Notes: generated from the letters alone by a model not told the origin. 64,000 nucleotides of DNA from Datnioides undecimradiatus (GCA_008933995.1 WARS01000034.1:573501-637500), one strand, 5' to 3'. Positions 39,646 to 53,569 are shown, counted from the stretch's first letter. Made by a program: numbers and translations.

Positions 39646-41740
39646 CTGCGGCACCACAGATGGCACACTATCATACCCGGGGAATGCTGCTCTCCCTGGT
39701 ACTTTGCTCTTCTGAATGTACACAGCTTCATTCAGTACACAATTATGAAAGGAGGACAAAAAAGCTAATTAATTTGCAAACAGCCAGCGAGCTTGTTAGC
39801 TCAACAGTTAGTCAGACTTTGTATTTTTGCTACTGACCTTTGTCTCATAAATGTCTGCAAATTATTCCTGTTTAGTGTGTGAGTTTATGCTCCGACTGAA
39901 GAGGTTAAATAAAAATGGATGGTGCAACACAATTAATAACCTACAATAGTGTCCTCCATTCTGGGCTCTCCAGCTCTCCATCAAAGGTCAGCACTGGCAG
40001 GGCAGTTTGCAATTGATTAATAGTGCACATTTACATGTTAACCCAGAAAAAAAAATGACGCCGCTGTAAGCAAATCTCCTTAGACAGATGTTTTAAATGC
40101 TTCTTTTGACCCGGCTCTAAGGAGAAAACACTCCGTGTTTCCTCTTTGTTTGAGGAATGATGGGTGTTATTCTCTGGGTTTTGGTGCAACATGCGTGTTG
40201 AGAAACAACCGAAAAAGCCACTTCATCATTCTCTCTCAGAGCTGAGTCAGCAGGTGAATGATTACAACTCTGCCCTATGGGATCATCACCATCATTATGA
40301 TGTAGTGGGGGAAGAAAAAATGGTTATTGTAGAGTGTAACCTTGCCCTGGGCCCTGCTAATTAGATAGACTAATACCAAACACTGCAAGCTCCTGACAGG
40401 CTGTCACTCTTAAAGCAAAGGGGTCCAGACTCAGCGTTGCATGTGGTAGCGTGATGCAGTGACACAGAAGGCGTGAGAAGTGAATAGGGAGACTGTCCTT
40501 CAGCCTGGGTTCAAGCCCCTTTGACAGCAAACATCCATCCTGCAGAACCTTCCTAGAGCAAAAGCGGACACTGAATTCCCACCTGCTCCGGAGCCGTTCA
40601 GCCAAATGAGAACTTCCCTCTTCAATCACTGGCATTTCACATCATTTCCTCCTCCGCTGTCAGCACTAGATCATTTAAAATTGGCTTTGTCATGCAGAAT
40701 TTAGGGATGTCGCCCGCTGTCAAATAGCCTCCATCCTTTTAATGTGACACAGGATTTAAAGGTTAGGACCTACAAGTTTTTTTAATATAAATTTTGTGAG
40801 TGTTAGACTGGTAACATGGTTAATTACATGGGCTGCCAACAAACCAGCAGTGATTTCCCCCGGTGCTTGTAAAAGATCTCTATTACTATGAGGCATTTTC
40901 TCTGACCTCAGCCCATGAGAGAGGCTCAGTGTACTGTAGCCTGTGCAGCAGTCATTAAATAAACCCCACGCGGCCTAATCCACTCAACATCAGCTCATTC
41001 ATGACCACAGAGAGGAACGAATAGTAGGTGTGCCTGAGTATTTATATGTATCTGGAGCATTTGGATAACTGGAGCCAACAAACAGGAACCATGTCCTTAC
41101 AGAATTACATATTTCTTAATGCAAGAGTGATCCATGCTTGTGGTAAGGTGGAAGAATGAAATAGGAGAATATAATATGGAGGTATACACAGAACTGTGTT
41201 TGGTATGCTCTGTATTACTCATGCAAAGGCAGACTGAACAAATGCAATGTCCATCTATCGTCACAACCAAATAAATGACTTCCTGGGCTTCACACAGAAT
41301 TAGAGACAGTGATCACTGAAGCTTCATAAAATATATTTGAAAATAAATAATAAAGTTCAGTTGTTGTCACTTTTCTAATGCTTTGTGTGACATCTGAATG
41401 TATAATTTTGAGATATTTCTCTTTGAAGTCATCTAAAATGCTGCCGCCCCTAGAGCCGCACTGTTAGCCTGGCTAAAAAAGATGAAGACGGCCGAGCTGC
41501 AGAAAATTAAAGTGCTGATTATCATGATGCTGATTTAAGTGTTATTGACGTTAGCATAATCATGACATCAAGCTTAACAATGGTTATTTATATTGATGGC
41601 GATGGTGGCTGTGAAAGTGATGATGCTAAATTAGTAGCATCAGTGAGGGTATGCCCGTGCCACTCAGAGTGTTCCTCCGTGAGAGCCTGAATTTTCCCTC
41701 TATGTTAATCTCCCAACTGGCATCGGCCCTTAGTGTCCTT

Positions 41741-41765
41741 GCTGCTGCTGCTGCTGCTGCTGCTG
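41741..41765. repeat. (GCT)8 trinucleotide repeat
   Basis: Eight GCT units. They read as poly-Ala in one frame and poly-Leu or poly-Ser in others, but there is no supporting gene around them. Confidence 0.9.
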
Positions 41766-42598
41766 GGAGTGTTTTTGAAAGGAGAATATCCCCACATAAG
41801 CCCGACTCTATCAGCTCGGTTGGTCCATTCATTTTTAGCTTAATCTGTTCAGTATGTGGAGCAATTTAGATCGAGCAGCCAGGCCTTGGCCCCTAATCCA
41901 CGGATCACTCCAGGGCAAATGGCTGCCCACACCCAGGAATGAGAGACAGTGGGGGCTCGGTTTCTCTATTCTCTCTAGGTTTATTTCTGCCTGTTCTTGT
42001 TTTTGTTGGCCCTTGATCTCCGCTCTGGCTTGGAGCCACGAAAAAGACAATAGGAGAAGACTGACTGTCGAAAGATCACAGCTGAATGATTGCAGACAAA
42101 GTAAGGTAGAGTAGAGGAGTCTTTAAAACCGAGGTAACCAATGTGGACGTAAGAGAGAGGTACAGATGATGAAGAAAGCGTTCCAGTGCAGCCGGCTGGA
42201 CTTTTTGTTTTCGCTGCAGTGTCCCATCCAACTTTGTCCCAGGCTTTTTCCACAGCAGACCCCTTCCACAGATAAATGTCTCACCTTTCCTCATGTGCTG
42301 TCTTGCTATCTTTTGAAAGCTGGGCAGTTCAGCTCAGCAGTTCATGGGAAATACGCGCCAGGGATGCAGTGTTGGCGTGTCAACGATAACCCACGTGTCA
42401 CTCCAAGATACCGCCGGCGGCTCTCTGTAAACCCGTGGCTTTGTCTTCTGTCAGTGTCGCCATCACAGCTAAATGCCTGTGACTGCACAGCTCATCGCCA
42501 AAACAGAGGTGTCATCCCAGAGATGTATCACCCTGCACATGTCCCGTCTCTATGTTAGTCCACTTGAGGTGCCAAAGTGGAGTGACTCTGACTCAGGG

Positions 42599-42600
<2 letters not shown>

Positions 42601-42630
<30 letters not shown>
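42601..42630. repeat. (GT)15 microsatellite
   Basis: Thirty uninterrupted bases of GT in intergenic DNA. Confidence 0.92.
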
Positions 42631-42632
<2 letters not shown>

Positions 42633-44539
42633 CTGCTTGTGTGTGTTCTTGTGTTGCTGTCCTTGTAAGAACAGATCTGAGTTTCAGCCCGTTGGAGAGA
42701 AGCCATTTTGGTAAAGTGAGGTCATCTTGGCCTGTTCCCACTTCTTCATGGAGTTGTGACCTTGGCCAGATTAGCCTGTAGGGCCCGAGGGCACAATCTG
42801 GCTGTTTTGGCCCCTCTTGTCCCAAAATACAGAATACAGTGCACACAGCAACTATCCACACAAAACAACCGGTACTCCCACAATGGCACTGCAACTGACC
42901 CCAGCTTTATTGTGTCTCAGTCTTATTGAAACAAAATTATATTTAATAGATTCATCATATAAGGACGAAATGAGCAACACACAGGGTCCCTGCAGATCCT
43001 GTCGGTAATAAATTAAAAAACGCAGATTTATAACTCTATTCTGAGTCGATAACCTGATAAATTAAGAGAGTAACCTTTCAACATCAGCATGTTATCATTC
43101 TTATTGTCAGCGTGCAGGTGACCTATCAATATTAGCATTTAGCTAGTTTATATGTCAAGCTGATTTTGGTCTGTTTACAAATACAAGATATTGGTTTTAG
43201 GATTCATCTGCCTCTCTAAGGCGTGTCTCTAAATAAATATAATTCAAATGTTTTTAATAAAGTGGAGAGTTGCTTTTCAGACCATCATTAACACAAATCC
43301 CAAGCCAGGCCTCAGATCAGCTTCTTGTGCCAGTTCCTACCACCAAACCCATGAGCATAGCGCTCAGTCCTGTTTCTGCATTTAGCATTACTTTGCCCTA
43401 CAATGACTCCTGCCGAGAGACCTCAATGAAATTCTTTGTCACTTATGAAATTACAGCTGTGGTGCCAAGCTCCAGTGTGACAGAGCTCCTCATTCTGTCT
43501 TCTCCTCACACCCTGCTTGTCTTGTAAACACGTGTTAACACCTGAGATTTGCACTCATCATACACCTATGTGTGTAATTAAATGAAGCAGTGATTGCCAT
43601 TACAGATGGTGACAATTGCATCTATTTATGAGAGCAGCTGGATGTTCCCCAGCTACAGAATTACAAACAAATCACATGAATCATCTTTTGGCAACAATAG
43701 TGAGTTGGTGTTTGAAACTAAGGAATGATATTGGAACAAAGTCTTATAAAAATATTACTCACTTGGCAGCAGAACTACTCTGGGCAGCATTAAATTTCAA
43801 ATATAGCATACTTTATATAAAATCAAACAAGAATAGAGTTGTGCATGGGAAGCAGTAAATGCAATATGCACAGTCCTGTTTCCAGTTTGCAGCAAATGTA
43901 GTGAAATGCACCAGCTATTCTCCATGATTCATGATTGACTGTGTGAGTGATCAAATAACAGATCATATTGCTGCATACTCCCAGTATAATACATACACAG
44001 ACATGCTTAGACCAACATTATGATGTGTCGCGATTAGTGTTGACAGAGCGCACTGTTTACCTATTGAATTACTTACTATCCTGGTAATCCCTTGTATTTC
44101 CCTGGTGATTTGTAGGGAGTACAGTAGTTGGTCTAAATCCAGCCTGGTAGCTCTTATGGTTACAGTGCACGTTCACAAATAGAAGGAGCAGGAAAAACTT
44201 AGATCCTGTGGTTTTACAGTGTTTAATCCTTTTCGTGAAAGACAAAACAATAAAATGAGACACACTGACTTAAAATAGGGCCAAAAATAGCAAAAGTTCT
44301 AATGAATTATTATATGTGCTGATGACAGATGGACACATACCTGTGTGGACTGCACATATGCAAAAGTAAGGAAAACAGCAGTTCACAGCTGTAGGTGAAT
44401 ACTAATGAGAAGATAATTATGAATATTATGTAGTCCTACAGATCCCCCTTACACACCACACTGTAAATATCAGTTTCATGTTATAGTAACCAAATCAGGC
44501 TGATACTCAAAGAAGCTAAGGTGTACATGTGCATAAGCT

Positions 44540-44640
44540 TCATGTTTCACACACAGATATGAGAGCAGTATCAGTCCCATCTAACCCTGTGCAAGAAATC
44601 GAAAAAGTCAATTTCTCAAAATGTCAAAGTGTTGCTTTAA
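44540..44640 (+). repeat. Foldback MITE fragment, right end
   Basis: ATATGAGAGCAGTATCAGTC, then CATCTAACCC and TTTCTCAAAATGTCAAAGTG match the right arm of the element at 48181-48558. Only one arm is present. Confidence 0.5.
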
Positions 44641-45572
44641 TTAGCTGCCATCTCAAACAAAGCTGCAACTTGTTTATAGATATGTGCTCGGTCGAATATC
44701 ACACGTCTCTCATCGTGTTCACTTGCTTATAACCTGTAGTTTGTTATCACGGTGAGTGTGTGTATTTGTTTGCATATCTCAGCTGCAGCAGACTGCAGCC
44801 ATGTTTGGTGTTTCAGCACTACGTTTGTGTGTTTTTCCACACTGTGGCTACAGGGAATTTGAATGTTCTGTAAAAGTGCGTGTGCACCTGTGTGTGAGCC
44901 TGTGTGTGCAGTCTTGTCAGTTCATGAAAGGTTGATGGTTTCAGATGGCCTAACTATTAAGAGGTTATGCCTCTGGAGACTCTGGCTTCCTATGCGATGG
45001 CTCCATCCCTCCTGTTCATTACCGTCCTGTTGTCAAAACCTCTGGCAGCACTCCAACCCACCACAGCCATCTTCGCCTCCCCCCTTCCCTCTCCTCCAGT
45101 CTGTCTCTTTCTCTCTCTCTCTCAGTTGCTCTCATTCTCTGCCAGCTCCAGCCGGTCTGGGGGATCAGGAGCCAGGGTTGCCGTGGCAACTTGTCCTATC
45201 CCTATCGCTGGATGGATCATCCCTGGATTGTGTTCCCCCTCCACCTCTAACTCCCCACAATGCACACACTAAACAGACACACACACGCCAACTTCTTCAC
45301 CTCTGCCTCCCTTCATCTTCCTCTGAAAGACAACAGTTTTTGATGCCTCCCTTCTTCATCTGTCGCTTTATGCTTCCCTGAGTCAGCCAGCTGACTGTTT
45401 GTGCGGCAGCTGAGTCAGACAAAATAAGCCGTTATTAGTGGCTTGTTTACATGAAGCTATAGGGTCAGCCTTGGCTGTGTGGGATTTCCCATCATGCCGT
45501 CTTCACTGGCAAGATTGCATTCTCCACGAGAGAATTAGATATCTGCAGCTGTCCAAGCTGTAGACAAGGGCT

Positions 45573-45592
45573 GGTTGGTTGGTTGGTTGGTT
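45573..45592. repeat. (GGTT)5 tetranucleotide repeat
   Basis: Five exact GGTT units. Confidence 0.88.
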
Positions 45593-46908
45593 TCAGGACT
45601 GATACCTGTGCTGTGGGCTTCAGCTAAATGCTTCACATGCATGCATGCACAAGCAGATACCCTCAAGGATACTGCTTTACATGCAGGTAAAGACTCCAGT
45701 ATACATGCACATCAGGGCACACATGAGAGTTTTAGACATCTCTAAGAGGAAGAGCTGCACTGGAGGCAGAAATAGTCTTACTGGATCAGTTAAACCTCCA
45801 AAAAAAGTAACATGAGACTGCAGGAAGCCTGAGAGCTCAAACAGGAGGTGCTGTAGCTGATATTATAAAACTACTACCTGCAGCTTTTTCTAATTAGCAA
45901 GTTCACCCTGCTGTTTTTCCAAGTACAGGCTACCATACTGCCAAATTATAACTGTATCTCATTTAATACGCAAGACAGCAGAATTTTCAAGATCATGACC
46001 ACACTCAGGTGACATGAATGGACACACAAGCTTCAGTGTAAGGCTTTGACTTAAATGTCCATTTCACAGTATTCATACGCACAACAGCAACGCTAAGATG
46101 CTTACCATCCCAGTATATGTTGTGTTATGTTGCATGTTAGCATGCTATTGATTGCTAATCAGAAGTGCATTTAAAGCTGGTGGGTATGAAAACTTGAACA
46201 GGATTTATAATAAATCCAAACATGAATGTCTGCAGCACATTTCATAGCATTATGTCTTTTGAACATTATAGCTGCTGCTTGCATTCATCCTTTAAAAACC
46301 AGGAATATCTTTAACAAATTTTACAGCAAACATTTCAATAGCTGTAGAAATATTTCACTGATTAAGTGAGATCTGAAGAAAACTCAGAGGTCAGAAAGGG
46401 TCTCTGATGGACCAACTGCTCGACATTGCTGTTCTTTAATTGGCATTAAAGTTTTCTATCTCCTGTCCAAAAACTGTGATTCTCTTTGCCTTCAGACCAG
46501 CGTTGCCAAGATTCAAAGACAGTAGCTCTTGGCTGATCAGAGAGTTCCAGGTTATGTCATCAATTTGCACATGAATATATCTTGTTCAGCGCCCAGCTCT
46601 CAGAGGACAGACCTGCCCACACTGTATATTAAAAGCACTGTGATCACCACATCACTTTAGATTAGACATGGCGGCACTGCAAGCATACGTGCGTTGGCAT
46701 CAGCCGCACCAATTTACCACCACCAAGCTCTGGGAGCCGACACATTGCTCCCCACAGTCCAGATAATAAAACAGCTAAATTTGTGTCTGGTTGCTCCTGA
46801 CAAATCAAGTCACCTGGGGTGCCTGAGAAGTTGCTAAATCTAGTCACATTGCCCTGGCTTTGAAAAATGTCTGAATAACTCTCATCTGCCAGTGCACATT
46901 ACTACAAC

Positions 46909-46933
46909 CACACACACACACACACACACACAC
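46909..46933. repeat. (CA)12 microsatellite
   Basis: An uninterrupted CA run in intergenic DNA. Confidence 0.9.
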
Positions 46934-47416
46934 CATCGACCCTGCCTAATATCTTGACAGGACAATCCATTTAAAAGATGTCATACAAGGTGAAGTTGCC
47001 CACTGATCAATCTCCTCCATTGATTGATGGCTAATGACATTGAGAGATGACTGCAAAAAGCTCCTACATTTAGCTTATTGACACGCTGTATCGAGTGACA
47101 CACAGCTGACTGAGAATCATTTTCTAGGATAGTAAAGCTACCCACCAGCTAATTGACAGTATAAAAGGCTGAATATAGAAAGTGCCTTTAATCGACGAGG
47201 GTATTTATAGCGTTGTTACTGAATGTCTCTTTAAAATGTAATCAGTGACTCCGTTAAGTGCTCCAGTGTCTCCAAAAGCACGGGTTGAAGGTTGGGATAG
47301 TGGGCAAGGAGAGGTTCTTTCACCTGAGTGACTTTGTATTAAACTTCAAGTGTCACCACTGCTCACGTGCCCCTGAGCGAGACATTAACCTTAAATGAGC
47401 CTTTTCTATCTCCACA

Positions 47417-47583
47417 GAACGCCAGAGTCCACCATGTTGCACCAGCATGTTTCTACAGAGTGCCTTTCATGTTGCAGCCGCTGCAGGTTCTCCATCACAC
47501 TTGAAAGGAGACGGTGAGTGGAGTATTAAAATGGTTGCAATCTGTATTGCTACTGCAGCATGCCTCACACTGGTCCTTTTACA
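47417..47583 (+). repeat. Dispersed fish repeat copy
   Basis: AACGCCAGAGTCCACCATG, then TTGCACCAGCATGTTTCTAC, GGTTCTCCATCACACTTGAA, AGGAGACGGTGAG and CACACTGGTCCTTTTAC follow in order a repeat I recognise from spiny-rayed fish genomes, whose end reads CACACTGGTCCTTTAA. The short open frame over it is part of the repeat, not a gene. Confidence 0.55.
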
Positions 47584-48180
47584 TAATTTCATACACAAAC
47601 AATTGCCTCTTGCCACAACCTCCTTGTCGCAACCTTGACAGGAACAATAACATTGGACAATTGTACAGATTGCATTTAATGATGTATGTGTGTACATCGT
47701 GGTATGGCTGCAGTCATGAAAAGAGCAGTTCATTAAAACATGAATGCTGGTTGTATACCTGGGGCTAACCCTGCATGATAAGAGGCCCATCCACCTCCCT
47801 GACTTCTTGACCTTTTGGCCTTTACTTTCCACCTCACTACATTAGACATACAACTGTCTGCATCCATGCTGAACAGTGGAATTGGCCATGGTTTATGGGC
47901 TGCTGTATAAACTAAGATGAAAACTGAAATGTAAGTGGGTGAACCAGGTGAGAAAATGTGCTCTTGAGTGAGATGTTAAAGTCCTGACTGCCTCTGTTTC
48001 TGCTTCTCCAAACACAAAGATCCAAGACTGGAATCACTATTTGTCTGCGTTCACCTCTGTAAGAGCTAATATCAACTGGGCTAGTCTAGGTCCACATCCA
48101 TCAGAGCTAATCAGCTCTGAGACTACACAAACAACTCATCAGTCAAACTCCATCAGCTGAAAATCAACACTAATTATAGA

Positions 48181-48558
48181 ATAGTTTGACATTTTGGGAA
48201 ATGCACTCATTTGCTCTCTTGCTGAGAGTTAGAAGAGAGGATGAATACTGCTCTCACGTCTGTCTGTTGATGACTCTAGAGAGGATTAGCTTAGCATAGC
48301 ATAAGTGACTTCACTGGGTCCAACATTTTTACTTTTGCAGACTAAACATTACTAACATACAAGTTGTTTCTAGGCAGATTTAACTTTTAATTGGGTCAGC
48401 TATGATTATTATTCATCTCCACTTCTTTATGCAAAGTTAATCTGATGCTCTCCTGGCTTTAGGTTCATATTTAGCATACAGACATGGGAGTCGTATCAGT
48501 CTTCTTATTAAAGTCTCTGGAAGAAAGTCAATATATTTGTTTCCCAAAATGTTTAACT
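48181..48558. mobile_element. Foldback MITE with terminal inverted repeats
   Basis: The left end AGTTTGACATTTTGGGAAAT (48183-48202) and the right end TTTCCCAAAATGTTTAACT (48540-48558) are inverted repeats with two mismatches over 19 bases. Inside, the left arm (GAGAGTTAGAAGAGAGGAT, TAGCTTAGCATAGCATAA) and the right arm (TCTTTATGCAAAGTTAATC, GGGAGTCGTATCAGTC) are also roughly complementary, so the single strand would fold into a long hairpin. It encodes no protein. The family resembles a common non-autonomous element of spiny-rayed fishes. Confidence 0.65.
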
Positions 48559-49984
48559 GACGTCTTGACGTTAGACAAATGCTGTGTCGCACATAGACGG
48601 GCAGGCCTTTCACATGCTGTATATTAAGATTAGTTGGCCAACAAATTCTTTGGATATATAAAATGAAGCCACTGTTTCAGGATAAGATGTCCAGTTTGGT
48701 AATTTAGATTAAAATGATTATACTATGGTGACTGCATTAGACTGCAGGTCTTTGCACATTATACTTCCACTGCAGCAATTTGCTCTGCTTGTTTATTGAA
48801 GTAAACACTGTGAACAGAGCTCAGTTAAACAACCAGTAATCTGTAACCAAAGTCATTCACACCAAGTCTTAGTTTACTCAGGTTATAATGATGTAATTAA
48901 ACACATTTAATTAGAGCTGTCAGCAGGTGATGGTGTGACGCCATCGGTGCACCTTATATGGCTTCTGTGTAATGGGAGCCCATGCCTCAGCCGCTGCCTA
49001 TCGAGGGCAAGGGAAACTATAGAAGCGTCCTATAAACTTAGACAATGACTGCTACAGCGCCAGCAGGATTCAGTTTCTCTTATAGGGCACCTCCAACAGC
49101 AGCTGGCCTCATTAGACACCACAAAGTTATGTAGAGGTAAAGAGTGGTGTCACCTGGAGAATCACCTGGATAATTATACACATTTTAGTTTCAGTTTTTA
49201 AAATGCCATGCTCATGATATGAGCTGCAGTCACATGAGTCTTTATACAACTCCCCAGGGGGTGATATAGATGACCCACTGTACGGTGTTATACACACGAT
49301 AAATACTTTATGAAGTGGTTGCCAGTGTATGTATCTATATATGAAGCAGAAGCCAAGCAGAGGTGTCTTACTATGAAACCCACATGGAGGTTATAATGCA
49401 GCTGGGAGGGAAGCAGCGAGTTGTTACAGGTGAATGGAGAATGGTAAATCTCCATGGTTACGTGGGAATTGAATAGCTTTTGTTGGTTGTAAGAAGATAA
49501 ATGTGATCCTCATATTATTTTAAAGATAGCATCTCATAGAAAAACATCAAGTGTATATCGCCCTCTGTTGGCGATACTGTTTAAACACACCTATTATATT
49601 ATATATCTGGTGTCGCACTCATAATCACTATTTCCATTTATTATAAATGATTGGGTCCAACATCAGCTAAGTAGATGTGGATGGAGTGATCAGATTTACT
49701 TAAAAGGCCACATATAGACAGGAATTAAGACACATTAACAGACTTTGCTTGTAAAAACAAGCAGATAAACACCTTCAAACATTCAAAATCAATGACAGGA
49801 GCAAAAACTGGAAAACCAGAGGAATGTACTGAATGTTTTAGGAAATGTGGTAATCGGTGTAATAGGAAGCTGGAGCCAAGATCTGGTTTGCTTGGCACAT
49901 TACACAGACTGGAAGCAGAAAATGTGAAAGTAACATCATATGAACACCAGCCCACCTCTCACTAATAGACAATTTGCTACCTTC

Positions 49985-50140
49985 TGACAGACCTGGGCTA
50001 GCTAGTTCCACGTGTTTCCGGTCTTTATGCTAAGCTAAGCTAACAGGCTGTTGGTGCAAACCTTGTATTTTGTATACAGGAGAGCGGTATCAATCTTCTC
50101 ATCTAACTCCGATCGAAGTAAATCTATGTATTTCCAAATA
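49985..50140 (+). repeat. Foldback MITE copy, right arm
   Basis: GGTCTTTATGCTAAGCTAAG, then CTAAC, GAGAGCGGTATCAATC, TTCTCATCTAACTC and TATGTATTTCC match the right arm of the 48181-48558 element, and here the TATGCTAAGCTAAGCTAAC core is better preserved. The left arm is missing or too diverged. At 50149-50190 a separate repeat scrap follows (CAGTACTTGAGTAAATTG, GCTACTTTCCATCGCTG). Confidence 0.55.
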
Positions 50141-53100
50141 CTGCTTGAAGAACAGTACTTGAGTAAATTGAATTTTGCTACTTTCCATCGCTGACAATGT
50201 CAATCAAGAGAAATCATTGTTTTATCTGGACACTTCCAAGCTTCTCATAAAAGGCCCCAGCAGAGAGTTTTTGCCTGACCCTGAATTGCACAGTAAAACA
50301 GCTCTAAAAGCAGCTCAAACACACCCGACCCTGGTCTCCACTGGCCGGAACAGGCCTAATTTGATTAATTGCGATCATTTACAAGCGTTGTTCTCAAAGG
50401 GGAACATAATAAGCTATTATGCGACCCGTCTGAAAGGAGAGGAACGACTTTCACGTTGTCTGAAAGGGCAGACTGCACAAACACACAATCACAGGTGTCA
50501 CTTGACCTCGGCTGTAAGGTCACAAGCTCAGGACGAGCTTGATTTCACGATATGACTTGTGTCTCGATCAATCATTTACCGCACCTTGTCGAAGTAAACC
50601 CGGTGTGGGCCACGGCCTGCTGCCAGCGTCACTGAGTATCACTTGCTGCCATTAACTATATAACAACTAAAGTAAGAGCAGAGTGAAATTGGAGGAGTGA
50701 ACTTCGCCAACTGAGAGTAATACACCTGCCCATCTGCTCGTCTGTCTGCTTCCTTTTCTCCATTACTCAGCCTGAATCACATGTGTGTCTGAGTGTGTGC
50801 ATCTGCACCGAGGACCCCGACCAGCACCCAGCTGAAATGAGAGGCCTTGTCATGTCTGGACGTATCTAAACCACTTAGAGGATGAGCACTGGTCTGAGCT
50901 CCCTTCAGACATCCTAGCGCAGCATTCTGCTGAGAATAAGATCCTGGAGTAGCCCTGTTTAGCCACAGATAGCAGCTAAGTGCCCTGTTAGTTCACTCTA
51001 TCTCCAACCCTTCAAGCTCGATTCCCAAGAGCCTCTTAAGAGACGCTGTGCAGCTTTTTCCTCTCTTCTCAAAAGCAGCTGAGCTCAGAAAAACACATTT
51101 GTCACACTGGGGAGCTTTACAGGTATCAATGCCTGCCACAGCCCATCTACCTCCTCGTACAGTGTGGGTTTATGGGCACAGGCTGCATTTGATAAGCTGT
51201 TAATGGCAAATATTTCCTTTTTATTTCCTCAGTGTCACTCAGTAGAGCATTTATGAATGCACTGTATTCCCATATGAAGTTCAAACTCAAGTTCTAAGAG
51301 AAGGCCGGCTAAAGTCTGTGTATTTATTATTGTCAACAATGTGTCGCTGCATCTCTGGCTCTCAGTCCCAAGGCCTTTTTAAAAACACAGGTCAATGACT
51401 ACTTTCATTTGTAAATGAAAGAGGTTCAGTAATGTCCATAAACATCTGGGCACTGTGGCTTGTAGCAAATGTTTTTATAATGGGACAAACAGGATATTCA
51501 GTGGGGACTACTTTCAGCTGCAGATTCATATGATTTAGTGAGTATATACAGCACGACATGAAAGCAACAAGTGAGCAAAGGGAGGCAGATGCAACAGAGC
51601 TCACAAACAATGAGTGAATTAAAACTGACCCACTGCAAAGAGTAAACAACGCCACCAAGAAACAAGGTTTGTGTGGAAGTTTTGAAAAGATACAGCGGTG
51701 AGATCTTAATAAGTGCAAATTCACATGCACAGGATGAACCCACCAGGGGAGCCCACAGCATAAATGTGCAGCATGGCCCTTATTTCAAATTCACCCACCC
51801 AATGTGGTTACATATTAATCCATTTAGAAATATGTACTGTGCAACCTGAATATCAACTTTTTATCATAACTCTGTTGCCACAGGCCTGCCATACAAGATA
51901 GTGTTTTGAGATTGAGTCAAAATGCAAGAGCCACGTGAAGCGTCATATCATTGCAGTTCCTGTTGCTGGTAAATAGGTTGTAAATAACACTTTAAAGTCC
52001 AGACTTGAGCAACTTCCTCTAACATTGCATTTCTTTTCACTTGGAAAGTGAACCAACTGTGCATGCTCTGTCCTGCAGGACCAGCTCACTTAGCTCTGTC
52101 TCCCCATGTAGGATCACCTTATATGGGCTATAGGTTTACTGACACTAATACACCTCTGCTTAAGTGGCCAGGGGTTAAAGATTTCAAGAAGAATGCTAAC
52201 TGTACTGCACTTTGTATCATCTCTATTTTCAGGCCAGGCTCAATTTAGACCTTGTGCTCAGCTGTCAAACTCTCACATGGGTGATATGTTTCCGTTGATC
52301 TGAGGTGGCGTGAGTCACTTTCAGGCAAATGGAGCAGGGTCTGGGTTGGAGACGGAGGTGAAAGGCAACCCAATCTGGCCTCTGGCCGGTCATGTGGTGT
52401 TGTTTAGGTTTCGCCGGGATTCTCCTAATGAGACTCTGCTTAATGAGAAACATGTAGAGCTCAGAGTCGGTTCAATATTTTAACACCTTGATGGACATGG
52501 GAACTTTGCTTTTTAGGCTTCCTGTTTGGTCTGGATTATAAGATTTGCCTCCAGTTTTTCAGATCCAGCATCTGTTTAATGGGACATGGATCTGCAGGTG
52601 TTAAAGTGGAGAAAAACTAAATGGAAAAGAACTTTAGCTTCAGTCTTAGTTAAATATTCATGCATCTACACAACCTGGGAAACTCTATAAGGAGACAATG
52701 GCCAAGTTTCCTTTCAGCCTGTCAGACTCTATCAATAAAACACCCATATTTATCAAATTACAAGCCCCACTTAAGCAGAGTACAGTACACGATTCAACAC
52801 CATACAGTTCCATGAACAGGCTGTCTGACTGTCACATGCAGAGCACATCAGAAACACTGTTACACCCTGAATGTCATGCGAGAAAATCATTAAAGATCTT
52901 GTTCAGGTTCAGTTTTTGCAGATTTGCACAGTCATAAATCACAAAGATGGGATGAATTACGATGATAAAGGCAGCAACTGAACAAAGACATTTTTAGTGC
53001 AGGTGAGATAAAATACATCAAGGATTCATAAAAACACAGTGTGTCTAATATTAGCACAACACTATGATGCACGTCTTAACATTTGCCTCTTTCAGCAGTC

Positions 53101-53398
53101 ACACACTGTCCGCCACTCAATATCTGCACCATCAGTAAGCCGTTTAAAAAGATATCGTGTGATATTTGTACTCCTTACAGTGGCCAACATAGACAGTGTT
53201 CTGTTTAAAGTTGAATTCAAAGTGCAATTCAAACATACAACATGAGAATACATTAAAATAAGATGTAAACGCGACACAGAAGAGAAGAAATAAAAGACAG
53301 CAATGAGCTGAATAAAGGATCAACTCTGACAGAGCAGTGTAACATATGAACGGACAGTCTCGTGCTTCGAGTGCAGATCATGTTTGTAGCACTTGGCG

Positions 53399-53412
53399 CC
53401 AGCAGGTGGCAC
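53399..53412 (+). promoter_or_regulatory. CTCF-like binding motif
   Basis: CCAGCAGGTGGCAC matches every position of the vertebrate CTCF core CCASYAGRKGGCRS. It stands in non-repetitive-looking intergenic DNA about 18.5 kb upstream of the kcnh7 start codon. Occupancy is not known from sequence. Confidence 0.45.
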
Positions 53413-53569
53413 TGCTTTTACATAAATGCTCACAAATGATGCCATCTTGCAACAGACAGCCTCGACAACCGACACCTCAGGTTTTATCTTAGTTGTTTCT
53501 GCCTGAACTAAACATGTCAATGCTTTTTCTGCACATCACATTAAAAAAAGGATTTAGTTTGTATGGCAA

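Larger units (their letters stand above)
39646..44535. other. Intergenic DNA, no gene seen
   Basis: The segment contains a (GCT)8 run, a (GT)15 run and a fragment around 43075-43170 (AACATCAGCATGTTATCATT, AATATTAGCATTTAGCTAG) that resembles the 'tgctaacatcagcatgttagcatt' portion of a widespread fish repeat. No exon is recognised; open frames are short and lack domains. Confidence 0.65.

Noticed and set aside
44863-45381. 172-codon open frame, one of the longest in the window outside kcnh7 exon-containing frames
   Set aside because: Composition is Ser/Pro/Leu-rich from CT/CC-rich DNA, with no known domain and no flanking exon signals. Another frame of similar composition overlaps it, as expected for low-complexity sequence.
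47447-47638. Small frame starting MFLQSAFHVAAAAG
   Set aside because: It lies over a dispersed fish repeat copy and its apparent signal-peptide look is accidental.
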